DNA of 64,000 nucleotides from Aliidiomarina haloalkalitolerans. GTDB lineage: Bacteria > Pseudomonadota > Gammaproteobacteria > Enterobacterales > Alteromonadaceae. Under the pieces are notes generated by a model that made no database searches, was not told the DNA's origin, and was given only the letters and a program-made list of their open reading frames with translations. Where the stretch lies: NCBI RefSeq assembly GCF_003987315.1, contig NZ_PIPI01000009.1, positions 1 through 64,000 of the forward strand, written 5' to 3'. Shown in pieces: positions 56,162 through 64,000 of the stretch. Within the stretch, counting starts at the first letter, position 1; each line of letters opens with the position of its first letter. The translations under genes and the position numbers were made by a program.

Positions 56162-56887
56162 TTAAGTGTCGCGAGCACCAAATAGTGCGGTACCAATTCG
56201 AACCATTGTCGAGCCATGCGCAATCGCTTTCGACAGATCGTTGCTCATACCTAACGACAAAGTATCGACGCTCGGATAGTCGGCCTGCAAGGCAACAAAA
56301 GCTTGTTGTAACTGCGGAAAACTGTCGTCCTGCTCGGCGGGAGTCGCATTGGCTTTCGGAATGGCCATCAAGCCCCGTAGCTGCAAATTCGGCTGGGTGT
56401 CAATAAATGCTGCGAGCGCCGGAAGTTCAGCGAGCGCAATTCCTGATTTGCTATTTTCATCGTCGATATTAATTTGGATGAGAACTTGCAGTGGCGGCAA
56501 CTCTGCTGGACGTTGCTCACTCAGGCGGCGGGCAATTTTTTCCCGGTCAATGCTTTGACACCAAGCAAAATGTTCCGCGACATCTTTGGTTTTATTGGAT
56601 TGCAATGGACCAATGAAATGCCATTCGATGTCGTGCAAATGTGCTAACTCTTTGATTTTGTCGACGCCTTCCTGCACATAATTCTCACCAAATGCACGCT
56701 GACCTAGCTGGTACAACGCTGCAATAGCGGATGCAGGTTTGGTTTTGCTTACTGCTAATATCCGTACTAAGCTTGTGTCACGGTTGCATTTTTTTGCTGC
56801 ATCAGCAACCTGACGCTGGACAGACTGCCAGCGCTCTATGAGGGATGGTATAGAAGCAGGTGTTTTTGCTTGAGTCTCAGGGGGCAT
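56162..56887 (-). CDS. yggS: YggS family PLP homeostasis protein
   Basis: The 241-residue PLP-binding protein (PLPBP) has an alanine-racemase-like TIM barrel. It shows ILAVSKTKPASAI (the PLP lysine), FGENYVQEGVDKI, IEWHFIGPLQSNKTK, INIDDENSKSGI, LRGLMAIPK and LSLGMSNDLSKAIAHGSTMVRIGTALFG. It balances free PLP rather than catalysing a known reaction. It is divergent from pilT, the usual arrangement, and heads the proC-yggT group. Confidence 0.95.
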   Translation of the reverse strand: MPPETQAKTPASIPSLIERWQSVQRQVADAAKKCNRDTSLVRILAVSKTKPASAIAALYQLGQRAFGENYVQEGVDKIKELAHLHDIEWHFIGPLQSNKTKDVAEHFAWCQSIDREKIARRLSEQRPAELPPLQVLIQINIDDENSKSGIALAELPALAAFIDTQPNLQLRGLMAIPKANATPAEQDDSFPQLQQAFVALQADYPSVDTLSLGMSNDLSKAIAHGSTMVRIGTALFGARDT

Positions 56888-56942
56888 CAGCGTAACCTCA
56901 TTTTATTCGCTCGGGTAATCGCTCGTTAATGAGAAAAATAAC

Positions 56943-57971
56943 ATGGATATTAAACAATTACTTGAATACAGTGTGACTAATAAAGCGTCTGACTTACATT
57001 TGTCCGCTGGCACTCCGCCTCTTGTTCGTATCGACGGTGATCTTGTCCCAGTTAGCTCAAAACCGCTTAACGCGGAAGAAGTCGGGCATATGGTCAAGTC
57101 GGTGATGAATAAACGCCAACTTGAAGAGTTTGAAAAACGCTTAGAAGTCGATTTTTCATTTGCCATTGACGGCGTCGCTCGCTTCCGTGCCAACGTATTT
57201 AAACAACAGTATGGCCCAGCCGGCGCGTTTCGTACCATTCCTGATCGGGTATTAACCCTTGAGGACTTGCGTGCTCCGGAAATCTTCAAGCGCATTGCCG
57301 AATATCCGCGCGGGCTCGTACTCGTTACTGGACCAACCGGTTCGGGTAAATCAACCACGCTAGCAGCCATGGTTGATTACATTAACGAGAACACACCACA
57401 GCACATCCTTACCATTGAAGATCCTATCGAATTTGTGCACCAAAGCAAGCAAAGCTTGGTGAACCAACGTGAAGTATTCCGCGACACCTTAAGTTTTAAT
57501 AGTGCCTTGCGGGTTGCCTTGCGTGAAGACCCTGACGTTATCCTCGTTGGTGAGTTGCGGGATTTAGAAACCATTCGCCTCGCCTTAACGGCGGCGGAAA
57601 CCGGTCACTTGGTCTTTGCAACGTTACATACCACCTCGGCGCCAAAAACCATTGACCGGGTTATCGATGTTTTCCCTGGCGATGAGAAAGCCATGGTGCG
57701 CTCGATGTTATCAGAGTCATTACGAGCGGTTATTTCGCAAACTCTGGTGAAGAAGCAAGGTGGTGGCCGTGTTGCTGCTCATGAAATCATGTTGGCAACA
57801 CCGGCGATTAAAAACCTTATTCGTGAGGCGAAAGTGGCGCAAATGTACTCTGCTATTCAAACCGGTGCTTCGGTGGGCATGCAGACCCTCGAGCAGTCGC
57901 TAAATCGCTTAGTTGAATCGGGCACAATTTCCTATACCCAAATGCGCAGCAAACTAGGGCAAATCGAGTAG
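56943..57971 (+). CDS. pilT: Twitching motility ATPase PilT
   Basis: PilT powers retraction of type IV pili at the inner membrane. The 342-residue protein has the N-terminal PAS-like domain (DLHLSAGTPPLVRIDGDL), Walker A GPTGSGKST (130-138), Asp box (LTIEDPIEFVH), Walker B DVILVGELRD, His box (ETGHLVFATLHT) and the C-terminal AIRNLIRE-like AIKNLIREAK motif characteristic of PilT. It has a weak ribosome site. It is divergent from yggS. No pilU follows directly. Confidence 0.95.
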   Translation: MDIKQLLEYSVTNKASDLHLSAGTPPLVRIDGDLVPVSSKPLNAEEVGHMVKSVMNKRQLEEFEKRLEVDFSFAIDGVARFRANVFKQQYGPAGAFRTIPDRVLTLEDLRAPEIFKRIAEYPRGLVLVTGPTGSGKSTTLAAMVDYINENTPQHILTIEDPIEFVHQSKQSLVNQREVFRDTLSFNSALRVALREDPDVILVGELRDLETIRLALTAAETGHLVFATLHTTSAPKTIDRVIDVFPGDEKAMVRSMLSESLRAVISQTLVKKQGGGRVAAHEIMLATPAIKNLIREAKVAQMYSAIQTGASVGMQTLEQSLNRLVESGTISYTQMRSKLGQIE

Positions 57972-58041
57972 TGCCTAAAGCGCCGTTTTTCGCTAGAATA
58001 GCAGCCAATTTTTTGGGCAGTTAGAAAAGCGAGAAACGGCT

Positions 58042-59070
58042 ATGCGTGTGCTTGGTATTGAAACGTCGTGTGACGAGACAGGAATTGCAGTCTATTGCAC
58101 TGAGCAAGGCCTCTTGTCGCATGTCTTGTATAGCCAGGTAAAGCTGCATGCCGACTATGGTGGTGTCGTGCCAGAATTGGCGTCACGTGATCATGTTCGC
58201 AAAACTCTCCCTCTTATTGAGCAAGCGCTCAGCGAAGCAAAATTACAACCCGACCAAATTGATGGTGTTGCCTATACGTCTGGCCCAGGTTTAATTGGTG
58301 CCTTACTGGTTGGCGCAACCATTGGCCGCAGTTTGGCATTTGGTTGGCAAGTTCCGGCTATTGGCGTGCATCACATGGAAGGCCATTTGCTAGCGCCTAT
58401 GCTGGAAGCGAGTCGCCCGGATTTTCCGTTTGTGGCGCTATTGGTTTCTGGTGGCCACACCCAACTGGTGCGCGTCGATGGCATTGGCGAGTACGAATTA
58501 CTGGGTGAATCCGTCGATGACGCCGCCGGCGAAGCTTTTGATAAAACCGCCAAGCTTTTAGGCTTAGACTACCCAGGTGGACCGCGACTCGCCAAGCTCG
58601 CAGAGCAAGGTGTAGCAGGGCGTTTTCAGTTTCCTCGGCCGATGACCGACAAGCCTGGCTTAAATTTCAGCTTTAGCGGTTTGAAAACAGCTGCAGCGAC
58701 CGCGATTGCGGAAAACACCAACGATGAGCAAACGCAGGCTGATATTGCGCGCGCTTTTGAAGATGCGGTGGTGGACACTCTTTTGATTAAATGCCGCCGT
58801 GCGCTCGAACAGACCGGCTTGAATCGGTTGGTCATGGCCGGTGGTGTGAGTGCCAACAAGCGCTTACGCGCGGCATTGGCAGAGACGATGAGTAAGCTCG
58901 GTGGTGAAGTGTTTTATCCACGTGCGGAGTTTTGTACGGATAACGGCGCGATGATCGCTTTTGCTGGTGCGCAACGACTTGCTGCAGGGCAACATGCGGA
59001 AGCTGCAGTCAAAGTGCGACCGCGCTGGCCACTGACAGAATTGCCACCACTAAATACACCAGACGCTTAA
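58042..59070 (+). CDS. tsaD: tRNA N6-adenosine threonylcarbamoyltransferase
   Basis: TsaD transfers the threonylcarbamoyl group to A37 of ANN-decoding tRNAs (t6A), with TsaB and TsaE. The 342 residues have [13 protein letters not shown] at the start, the metal-binding histidines H111 and H115 in [29 protein letters not shown] and the C-terminal [12 protein letters not shown]. An upstream TAGAAT-like -10 is visible. The plsY gene converges on it with a 1-nt gap. Confidence 0.96.
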   Translation: MRVLGIETSCDETGIAVYCTEQGLLSHVLYSQVKLHADYGGVVPELASRDHVRKTLPLIEQALSEAKLQPDQIDGVAYTSGPGLIGALLVGATIGRSLAFGWQVPAIGVHHMEGHLLAPMLEASRPDFPFVALLVSGGHTQLVRVDGIGEYELLGESVDDAAGEAFDKTAKLLGLDYPGGPRLAKLAEQGVAGRFQFPRPMTDKPGLNFSFSGLKTAAATAIAENTNDEQTQADIARAFEDAVVDTLLIKCRRALEQTGLNRLVMAGGVSANKRLRAALAETMSKLGGEVFYPRAEFCTDNGAMIAFAGAQRLAAGQHAEAAVKVRPRWPLTELPPLNTPDA

Positions 59071-59071
59071 G

Positions 59072-59683
59072 TTACTTGTTTTTGTTGTTTTTGCGTTTGC
59101 CTGGACGAAAAGCAACTTCGGTGCCATTCCACAAGCGGACGATATTTGTGCGATGACGCCAAATAATAAGGACAGCGAGCATAAATGCAGGAATGGTGTA
59201 TTGCGGCTTAATTAAAAACGCATACAGCGGCGCTAAAGCAACGGTAATGAGAGCCGCGAGTGACGACACCCGGCTAACCCAAAAGACCAATATCCAAGTC
59301 ATGATCAGCAGTACAGCCATTTCCGATGCAACAGGAAACATGGCGCCTAGCGCCGTTGCAACCGCTTTACCGCCTTGAAACTTAAAATACAGCGGATAAA
59401 TGTGGCCAAGGCAGGCGGCAATGGCAACGAGACCTAGCTCTATCGGGGTAAGGCCGAAGAAATAAGCAGCCCAAACTGGGATCATGCCTTTTAAGACGTC
59501 GCCTAACAGCGTTAAACCAGCAGGAACAGGGCCACCTAAGCGATACACATTGGTTGCACCGGGGTTGCCAGAACCGCGCAGACGAGGATCGTCTAAACGA
59601 AAGGCTTTACAGATGAGAATCGCGCTACTAATTGAACCTAGTAAATAGGCGAGCACGATCATAAGGACGGCCAGAGCAGACAT
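59072..59683 (-). CDS. plsY: Acyl-phosphate glycerol-3-phosphate acyltransferase
   Basis: PlsY acylates glycerol-3-phosphate using acyl-phosphate, the first step of phospholipid synthesis, in the inner membrane. The 203 residues have about five transmembrane helices and the three PlsY motifs: LLGSISSAI with RGSGNPGATNVYRLGG, GHIYPLYFKFQGGKAVATALGAM, and the C-terminal IIWRHRTNIVRLWNGTE. The last 10 residues are very basic. It is convergent with tsaD and divergent from folB. Confidence 0.95.
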   Translation of the reverse strand: MSALAVLMIVLAYLLGSISSAILICKAFRLDDPRLRGSGNPGATNVYRLGGPVPAGLTLLGDVLKGMIPVWAAYFFGLTPIELGLVAIAACLGHIYPLYFKFQGGKAVATALGAMFPVASEMAVLLIMTWILVFWVSRVSSLAALITVALAPLYAFLIKPQYTIPAFMLAVLIIWRHRTNIVRLWNGTEVAFRPGKRKNNKNK

Positions 59684-59824
59684 CGGCTTTTTTGCGAATT
59701 CCTGTTAGGTTACACTGTAACGGCGAGCATACGTTGTTTTTTCGTTAAATGCTATCCGACCAGCGCCCGTTGGCTTGTATCAATTGTTTAAATTTGTAAA
59801 TGAAATTAAATCATAGGTGAATGC

Positions 59825-60208
59825 GTGAACGACATTGCAGGACTCCAAGTGTCTGATAGTGTGCTGATAGAAGCGCTTGAAATTCCAGCTGTAATTGGCA
59901 TTTACGAGTGGGAGAAAAGCATTCAACAACCACTTGTTATTGATGTTGAAATGGCCTGGGATAACCATGCTGCCGCGACATCCGGGGATATCGCCGACGC
60001 TCTTGACTATGCGGCCGTGTGTCAAGCGCTCGAAACTGCGGTTCAGGCTCAAGCTTGGGGCTTAATTGAAGAAGTCGCTGAAGCATTGGCTGCACTTATT
60101 TTGAATCAATTTGGCGTAGTTGCGGTGCGCTTACGTGTGGCGAAACCAACGGCTATCAAAGCGGCGAGAACCGTTGCTGTGTTGATTGAAAGGAAACGCT
60201 CAGCATGA
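59825..60208 (+). CDS. folB: Dihydroneopterin aldolase
   Basis: FolB converts dihydroneopterin to 6-hydroxymethyl-dihydropterin in folate synthesis. The 127-residue protein has ALEIPAVIGIYEWEKSIQQPLVIDVEMAWD, DALDYAAVCQALE, WGLIEEVAEALAALI and the final VRLRVAKPTAIKAARTVAV. It starts at the GTG at 59825 with AGGTG 6 nt upstream. Its stop overlaps the folK start (ATGA), so the next enzyme of the pathway is co-translated. Confidence 0.93.
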   Translation: MNDIAGLQVSDSVLIEALEIPAVIGIYEWEKSIQQPLVIDVEMAWDNHAAATSGDIADALDYAAVCQALETAVQAQAWGLIEEVAEALAALILNQFGVVAVRLRVAKPTAIKAARTVAVLIERKRSA

Positions 60209-60780
60209 GCACAGAAGCGAGTCGACAAACTCAACTCACACGCGTGTTCTTAGGAATTGGCAGCAACCTCGAGCGGTTAAAACATATTCAAGCAGGCGTA
60301 CTGGCTTTGGAAAACGCATTCACTGAGGTGTCCCTGTCGCCTATCTATGAAAGTGACGCCTATGGTTTCGATGGCCCGGCATTTTATAATTTGGTTGCCG
60401 AAGTTCAAACTGCACACTCGCTGGCAGAAGTGCAGCTGATTTGTCGTGAAATTGAACTTGCTCATGGACGCCCAGCCATTGCCGAGAAGTACAGCTCGCG
60501 CACGCTCGACATTGACGTCTTACTCTATGGTGATCGTGTGCAGCCGGCAACTGCCAGCGAACCAGCCTTGCCTCGCAGCGATGTCCTAACACGTGCCTAC
60601 GTGCTCAAACCCCTCGCTGACCTTGCGCCGTTTGCGCGGCATCCACAACTGCAGCGAAGCTATCAAGAGTTATGGCTAGACATGATGCAGAGTGGCGACG
60701 ATGCGAGTCAGTTAACCCAGCGCTTACCGCTTACTTGGTCGCAAGTGCTTGCTCAAGGAACTGCAGACGTCGGCGCTTAA
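60205..60780 (+). CDS. folK: 6-hydroxymethyl-dihydropterin pyrophosphokinase
   Basis: FolK pyrophosphorylates 6-hydroxymethyl-dihydropterin, the step after FolB. The 191 residues have [65 protein letters not shown] and PHPRAHERAFVL-like [21 protein letters not shown]. Its last 50 nt overlap the 3' end of cca on the other strand, so both proteins share this DNA antisense. The C-terminal tail beyond the pyrophosphokinase core is about 20 residues longer than in some relatives. Confidence 0.93.
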   Translation: MSTEASRQTQLTRVFLGIGSNLERLKHIQAGVLALENAFTEVSLSPIYESDAYGFDGPAFYNLVAEVQTAHSLAEVQLICREIELAHGRPAIAEKYSSRTLDIDVLLYGDRVQPATASEPALPRSDVLTRAYVLKPLADLAPFARHPQLQRSYQELWLDMMQSGDDASQLTQRLPLTWSQVLAQGTADVGA

Positions 60781-61894
60781 GCTCCAAACTAATTTCTTGA
60801 TGAACAAAGCCGCTGGCGATGACATCAGCCGCAGTAATGCTTTGTAACTGTTCGAGAGCTGAGCTCAAGACCATGAAATCTTTGCGTTGGCGCATATCAT
60901 GAAACTCTGGATAGGCCGCAAACACGGTTTGGACACAGTGCAAAGTTTGTTGCCATAGTGCCGGTCGACGAAAACTATCGAGTGCAGATAAAATTTGCAG
61001 TAATTCTGTGGCCGTGAGCGCAGCATGACGGTGATTAAATTGCTGACAAACGTGCACAGTCGCATCCGCTATTTTTTGACAGAGGTTTGGTACGCGCCAA
61101 AGTTCATGCACAGACTTTGTTAACGTGACGTCGTGTTGCAGGTCGAAATATGCCAAGCAATAACGTGTGACCAAAGCTTCTTCATAGTCATCATGAGCAC
61201 TTGGTAAAGGTTGTGTGGCCTTTGCCGTTAACGCTCGAAAAGATAACAGTGGCGCTGTTGGGATCGGGCTTTGGACTAACGCGGCAAGTGCGCCGAACTC
61301 TTGCAGTACTTGAAAGTATCGGGCTGGATTCGGCGTTGCTAGCGCTTTTCGTGTTTCCATCCAAATACGCTCGGGGGTGAGCGTGGTTAACTCACCAGAC
61401 GCTACCATTTCGCGCATTAAGGCACCGGTTTCCGGTGCAATGGTAAAGCCAAAGTTGGCAAAGCGGGCAGCAAAACGAGCTAAACGTAAAACCCGCAACG
61501 GGTCTTCAGTAAATGCAGCGGAGACATGGCGCAAAACCCGTTCTTCGATATCGCGACGGCCGCCATAAGGGTCGATTAAAGAGCCGTCGTCAGCCATGGC
61601 AATCGCATTAATGGTTAAGTCTCGTCGTTGCAGGTCTTCTTCAAGTGTCACATCCGGGTCAGCGTAACAAGAAAAGCCAGTGTACCCTCGACCAGACTTG
61701 CGCTCTGTACGAGCTAATGCATATTCTTCCTTACTTTGCGGGTGCAAAAATACCGGAAAATCTTTACCGACTTGCTGAAAACCGAGCGCCAGCATGGCCT
61801 CAGGCGTTGCTCCCACCACGACATAGTCATGTTCGTGTGGTGTTAGCCCCAGTAACTCATCGCGCACTGCGCCGCCAACTCGATAAACTTTCAT
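60731..61894 (-). CDS. cca: CCA tRNA nucleotidyltransferase
   Basis: Cca adds or repairs the CCA end of tRNAs. The 387 residues have the nucleotidyltransferase motif [13 protein letters not shown] followed by HEHDYVVVG (the usual DxD reads ExD), [40 protein letters not shown] and [16 protein letters not shown]. The C-terminal region lacks the HD phosphohydrolase motif (HDxGK) present in E. coli Cca. The 3' end overlaps folK by 50 nt in antisense. It is divergent from the GspA-like gene. Confidence 0.93.
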   Translation of the reverse strand: MKVYRVGGAVRDELLGLTPHEHDYVVVGATPEAMLALGFQQVGKDFPVFLHPQSKEEYALARTERKSGRGYTGFSCYADPDVTLEEDLQRRDLTINAIAMADDGSLIDPYGGRRDIEERVLRHVSAAFTEDPLRVLRLARFAARFANFGFTIAPETGALMREMVASGELTTLTPERIWMETRKALATPNPARYFQVLQEFGALAALVQSPIPTAPLLSFRALTAKATQPLPSAHDDYEEALVTRYCLAYFDLQHDVTLTKSVHELWRVPNLCQKIADATVHVCQQFNHRHAALTATELLQILSALDSFRRPALWQQTLHCVQTVFAAYPEFHDMRQRKDFMVLSSALEQLQSITAADVIASGFVHQEISLELKRRRLQFLEQALATK

Positions 61895-62054
61895 CTATAC
61901 TTCATCACTCCAGAAGTGTTTTCGACTGTTCACTATTACGTTACTGTAACGTTGAAGACGCATGGTGAACAGAGATTCGTTGCGTGATTTAGCACGCCCT
62001 GCTAACGTGCAAAGATAAGAATAACAGTATCATAACCTTAGGTATTCTGTGTCC

Positions 62055-64000
62055 ATGTATCATGATTATTTTGGTTTTGAGCAAGTTCCTTTCTCAATTG
62101 CCCCGGATCCCGAGTTTTTGTTTCTTGGCCCGCGACACCGAGAAGGTCTTGAGCATCTGCGCAATGGCTTAAGCGGTAGCGGTGGATTTTTGCTCTTAAC
62201 CGGCGAGGTGGGTACAGGAAAAACAACGCTGTCGCGGGCGGTTATGGAAGAGCTTGGTGACAAGCTCGTGGTCGCCTTTGTGGTGAATCCGATGCTAAGC
62301 GAAAGAGAAATGCTGGCGACAATTTGCGACCAGTTCGGCATTCCCGGCCGCCACGAAAAAGCCTCACTGAAGCGATTAACTGATCATTTGAGCAAGTTTT
62401 TGCTTGCTAGCAGCGCAGTTGGTCGTCATCCCGTGATTTTGATTGATGAGGCGCAACATCTTTTACCTTCTGTATTAGAACAATTACGCCTGCTGACTAA
62501 CCTAGAAACCAACGCGCGTAAGTTACTGAGTATCGTCTTGATTGGTCAGCCTGAATTGCAAGAATTGTTGCAACGTCGTGAGTTGCGCCAAGTGGCACAG
62601 CGTATTGTGGCCCGTTATCACTTACTGCCTTTAACCCATGCGGAAATGCAGGAATATATTCACCATCGTTTGACCCGTGTTGCTCAACCTCAGGTTGAGG
62701 TCGGCAGCATTTTCCCGCCTGCGTCGTTAAAAGCGATTTATCAATTTAGTCAGGGAACCCCACGTTTAATTAACCTTGTTTGCGACCGGGCGTTGCAACT
62801 TGCAGCCCGTGCCGAAACGAAAGTTGTGAGTAAGGCGTTAGTTAAGGACGCGATTCAATCGCTCAGTTTACAGACGCCTGCTAGTCAGCATCATCGAAGA
62901 GCACGACCAAGTTGGGGAACGCTGGCGGCAAGTATCGGTATCGTGGCCGTGGTTGCTGCATTCGGGTGGTGGTATTTCGACCGAGCTGAATCCGATCAGC
63001 AACTTGTGAATGATAGTAACGCAACGCAAACAGCAGAGCGACCTGAAAACGGCCAAGAACAAAGTTTGCATGGTTTACCGCTACCACGAGCGCTCATGGG
63101 ATTAGCTGAGCTGTGGCAGGTGCAGTCATTTATTGATGACGGCGAGCCATGTGCCAGTTTACAAGATGTGCGGCTAGGTTGTTTACAGGCACACATGAGC
63201 TTGGATCAAGTTATTAGCTTTGATTTGCCGGTGGTTTTTGAACTTTCTGAAAGTCCAGCAGAGCAGTCACAACAGCATGCTGTGTTGCTCCATTATCGGC
63301 CGAATGATCAAGGCGTGCGGACATGGACATTGCTTAGCGAGCGTGGGGTGCATGCTATTGCTGAAGCAGAACTACGAGCGCATTTTCCCAGTAATGTCCT
63401 GATGATTTGGCAGTTGCCGCCGACCCCAAGTAACGATTGGGTTGCAAGTGGGTTAACAGCGCGGGCGCCATATTCAATGCAAGGCGCTGGGTATTCTGCA
63501 CAATTGAATTGGCTACGCAGGAATCTCGCTCAGATTCACGATCGGAGTGACGTTAACGAGGAATATTTCACGGCGACAGAACTTGCCTATTTAAGTAGTG
63601 GTGCACTTACTCATGGGCCACGTTTAAGCGCTGTGAGCACGTTGCAATTAACCAGTGTCCAGACAATTCCACGTCACCTGCAGGCAAACAGCTTTGCGGA
63701 GCTGATGATTCCCGAGCTGACGGTTGGCCGCAGTGAAGAGCGAGATAGCGGCGACGAGCGGCTGCAGGCTCAGGCCACTGATGATGAGGGCGAGGAATAT
63801 GTATCGGAGCGTATTCGGAACTTGTTTGACAGCGCTGTGGCAGAGGTCGGATTCGATGATTTGATTAATCCACCACCAGCAGTGCCCGAACCGACCCCGA
63901 CGCAAGCAGGGCCGCTAGCAAGCTTTCAAGATCTAACACCACAACAACGGCAACGTTTACCGGCACTGAGTTATGAGTCGCACATGTACAGTGGTCGTAA
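62055..64000 (+). CDS. GspA/ExeA-type ATPase with GspB-like C-terminus (partial, runs off window)
   Basis: The reading frame is open from ATG 62055 to the last base (648 codons, no stop). Residues 1-275 are an ExeA-type AAA ATPase: MYHDYFGFEQVPFSIAPDP, Walker A GEVGTGKTT (50-58), Walker B with D131-E132 in LIDEAQH and IGQPELQELL. A transmembrane helix spans about 289-308. The periplasmic part (310-535) resembles the ExeA C-terminal peptidoglycan-binding region. The last residues (from about 625, RLPALSYESHMYSG) resemble the GspB domain, giving a GspA-GspB fusion. In Aeromonas ExeA and ExeB are separate and help insert the type II secretin through the cell wall. The GspB assignment rests on about 20 residues. 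Confidence 0.85.
   Translation, partial: MYHDYFGFEQVPFSIAPDPEFLFLGPRHREGLEHLRNGLSGSGGFLLLTGEVGTGKTTLSRAVMEELGDKLVVAFVVNPMLSEREMLATICDQFGIPGRHEKASLKRLTDHLSKFLLASSAVGRHPVILIDEAQHLLPSVLEQLRLLTNLETNARKLLSIVLIGQPELQELLQRRELRQVAQRIVARYHLLPLTHAEMQEYIHHRLTRVAQPQVEVGSIFPPASLKAIYQFSQGTPRLINLVCDRALQLAARAETKVVSKALVKDAIQSLSLQTPASQHHRRARPSWGTLAASIGIVAVVAAFGWWYFDRAESDQQLVNDSNATQTAERPENGQEQSLHGLPLPRALMGLAELWQVQSFIDDGEPCASLQDVRLGCLQAHMSLDQVISFDLPVVFELSESPAEQSQQHAVLLHYRPNDQGVRTWTLLSERGVHAIAEAELRAHFPSNVLMIWQLPPTPSNDWVASGLTARAPYSMQGAGYSAQLNWLRRNLAQIHDRSDVNEEYFTATELAYLSSGALTHGPRLSAVSTLQLTSVQTIPRHLQANSFAELMIPELTVGRSEERDSGDERLQAQATDDEGEEYVSERIRNLFDSAVAEVGFDDLINPPPAVPEPTPTQAGPLASFQDLTPQQRQRLPALSYESHMYSGR

Noticed and set aside
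61645..61968. 107-codon plus-strand frame over the cca 5' end
   Set aside because: It lies opposite the conserved nucleotidyltransferase motifs and has no recognisable domain.

Overview
This window is chromosomal DNA of a gammaproteobacterium. The gene set suggests an Alteromonadales-type marine organism close to Idiomarina/Pseudidiomarina: Vibrio-style norspermidine genes, many secreted peptidases, GGDEF signalling proteins and a GspA-like protein. That placement is inferred from gene content only. Almost all of the DNA is dense housekeeping and metabolic sequence. I see no insertion sequence, prophage, CRISPR array or defence island.

Layout. 1-165: 5S rRNA (end of an rrn operon) and its terminator. 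166-565: non-coding DNA with several hairpins. 566-2265: Tat-exported sulfide:quinone-oxidoreductase-like flavoprotein plus a small membrane protein. 2348-5669: yaeQ, murB, birA, coaX. 5745-8144 (minus): the carboxynorspermidine synthase/decarboxylase pair. 8239-12904 (minus): prolyl oligopeptidase, tmcA and a thioesterase-like protein. 13044-18358: PAS-GGDEF protein, M3 peptidase, Bcr/CflA-type transporter. 18456-22427: YjdM/PhnA-like protein, beta-barrel, zapE, PQQ-type sugar dehydrogenase and a membrane protein. 22631-28374: fadH, glutamate dehydrogenase, an Fe-S photolyase and rsuA. 28426-33005: dgt, GNAT, yceI with a divergent LysR gene, and a WYL regulator. 33132-36209: a large beta-propeller/GGDEF sensor. 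36282-39640 (minus): a translationally coupled TPP-enzyme/FAD-dehydrogenase pair. 39781-44738: SGNH hydrolase, VOC protein, CopA-type ATPase, ICMT-like methyltransferase and a beta-barrel. 44931-45215: a tandem repeat array beside tRNA-Phe. 45349-49463 (minus): proBA, mutY and yggX. 49550-57971: trmB, hemW, rdgB, a K+/H+ antiporter, a DUF4426 protein, yggT, proC, yggS and pilT. 58042-61894: tsaD, plsY, folB, folK, cca. 62055-64000: the first 648 codons of a GspA (ExeA)-type ATPase that runs off the window and appears fused to a GspB-like domain.

Many neighbours are tightly coupled, with ATGA or short overlaps at murB/birA, FAD dehydrogenase/TPP enzyme, proB/proA, rdgB/hemW and folB/folK. The most unusual signals are small-scale. 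One is a 19-21 bp tandem array that appears to have grown from the 3' arm of the tRNA-Phe terminator and carries a 59-bp higher-order period. Another is a 15-bp array joining the stop codons of trmB and hemW. The third is the GspA-GspB fusion at the right edge. I found no clearly new multi-gene system. The best candidates for unknown biochemistry are the TPP/FAD enzyme pair and the Tat-SQR/membrane-protein pair.
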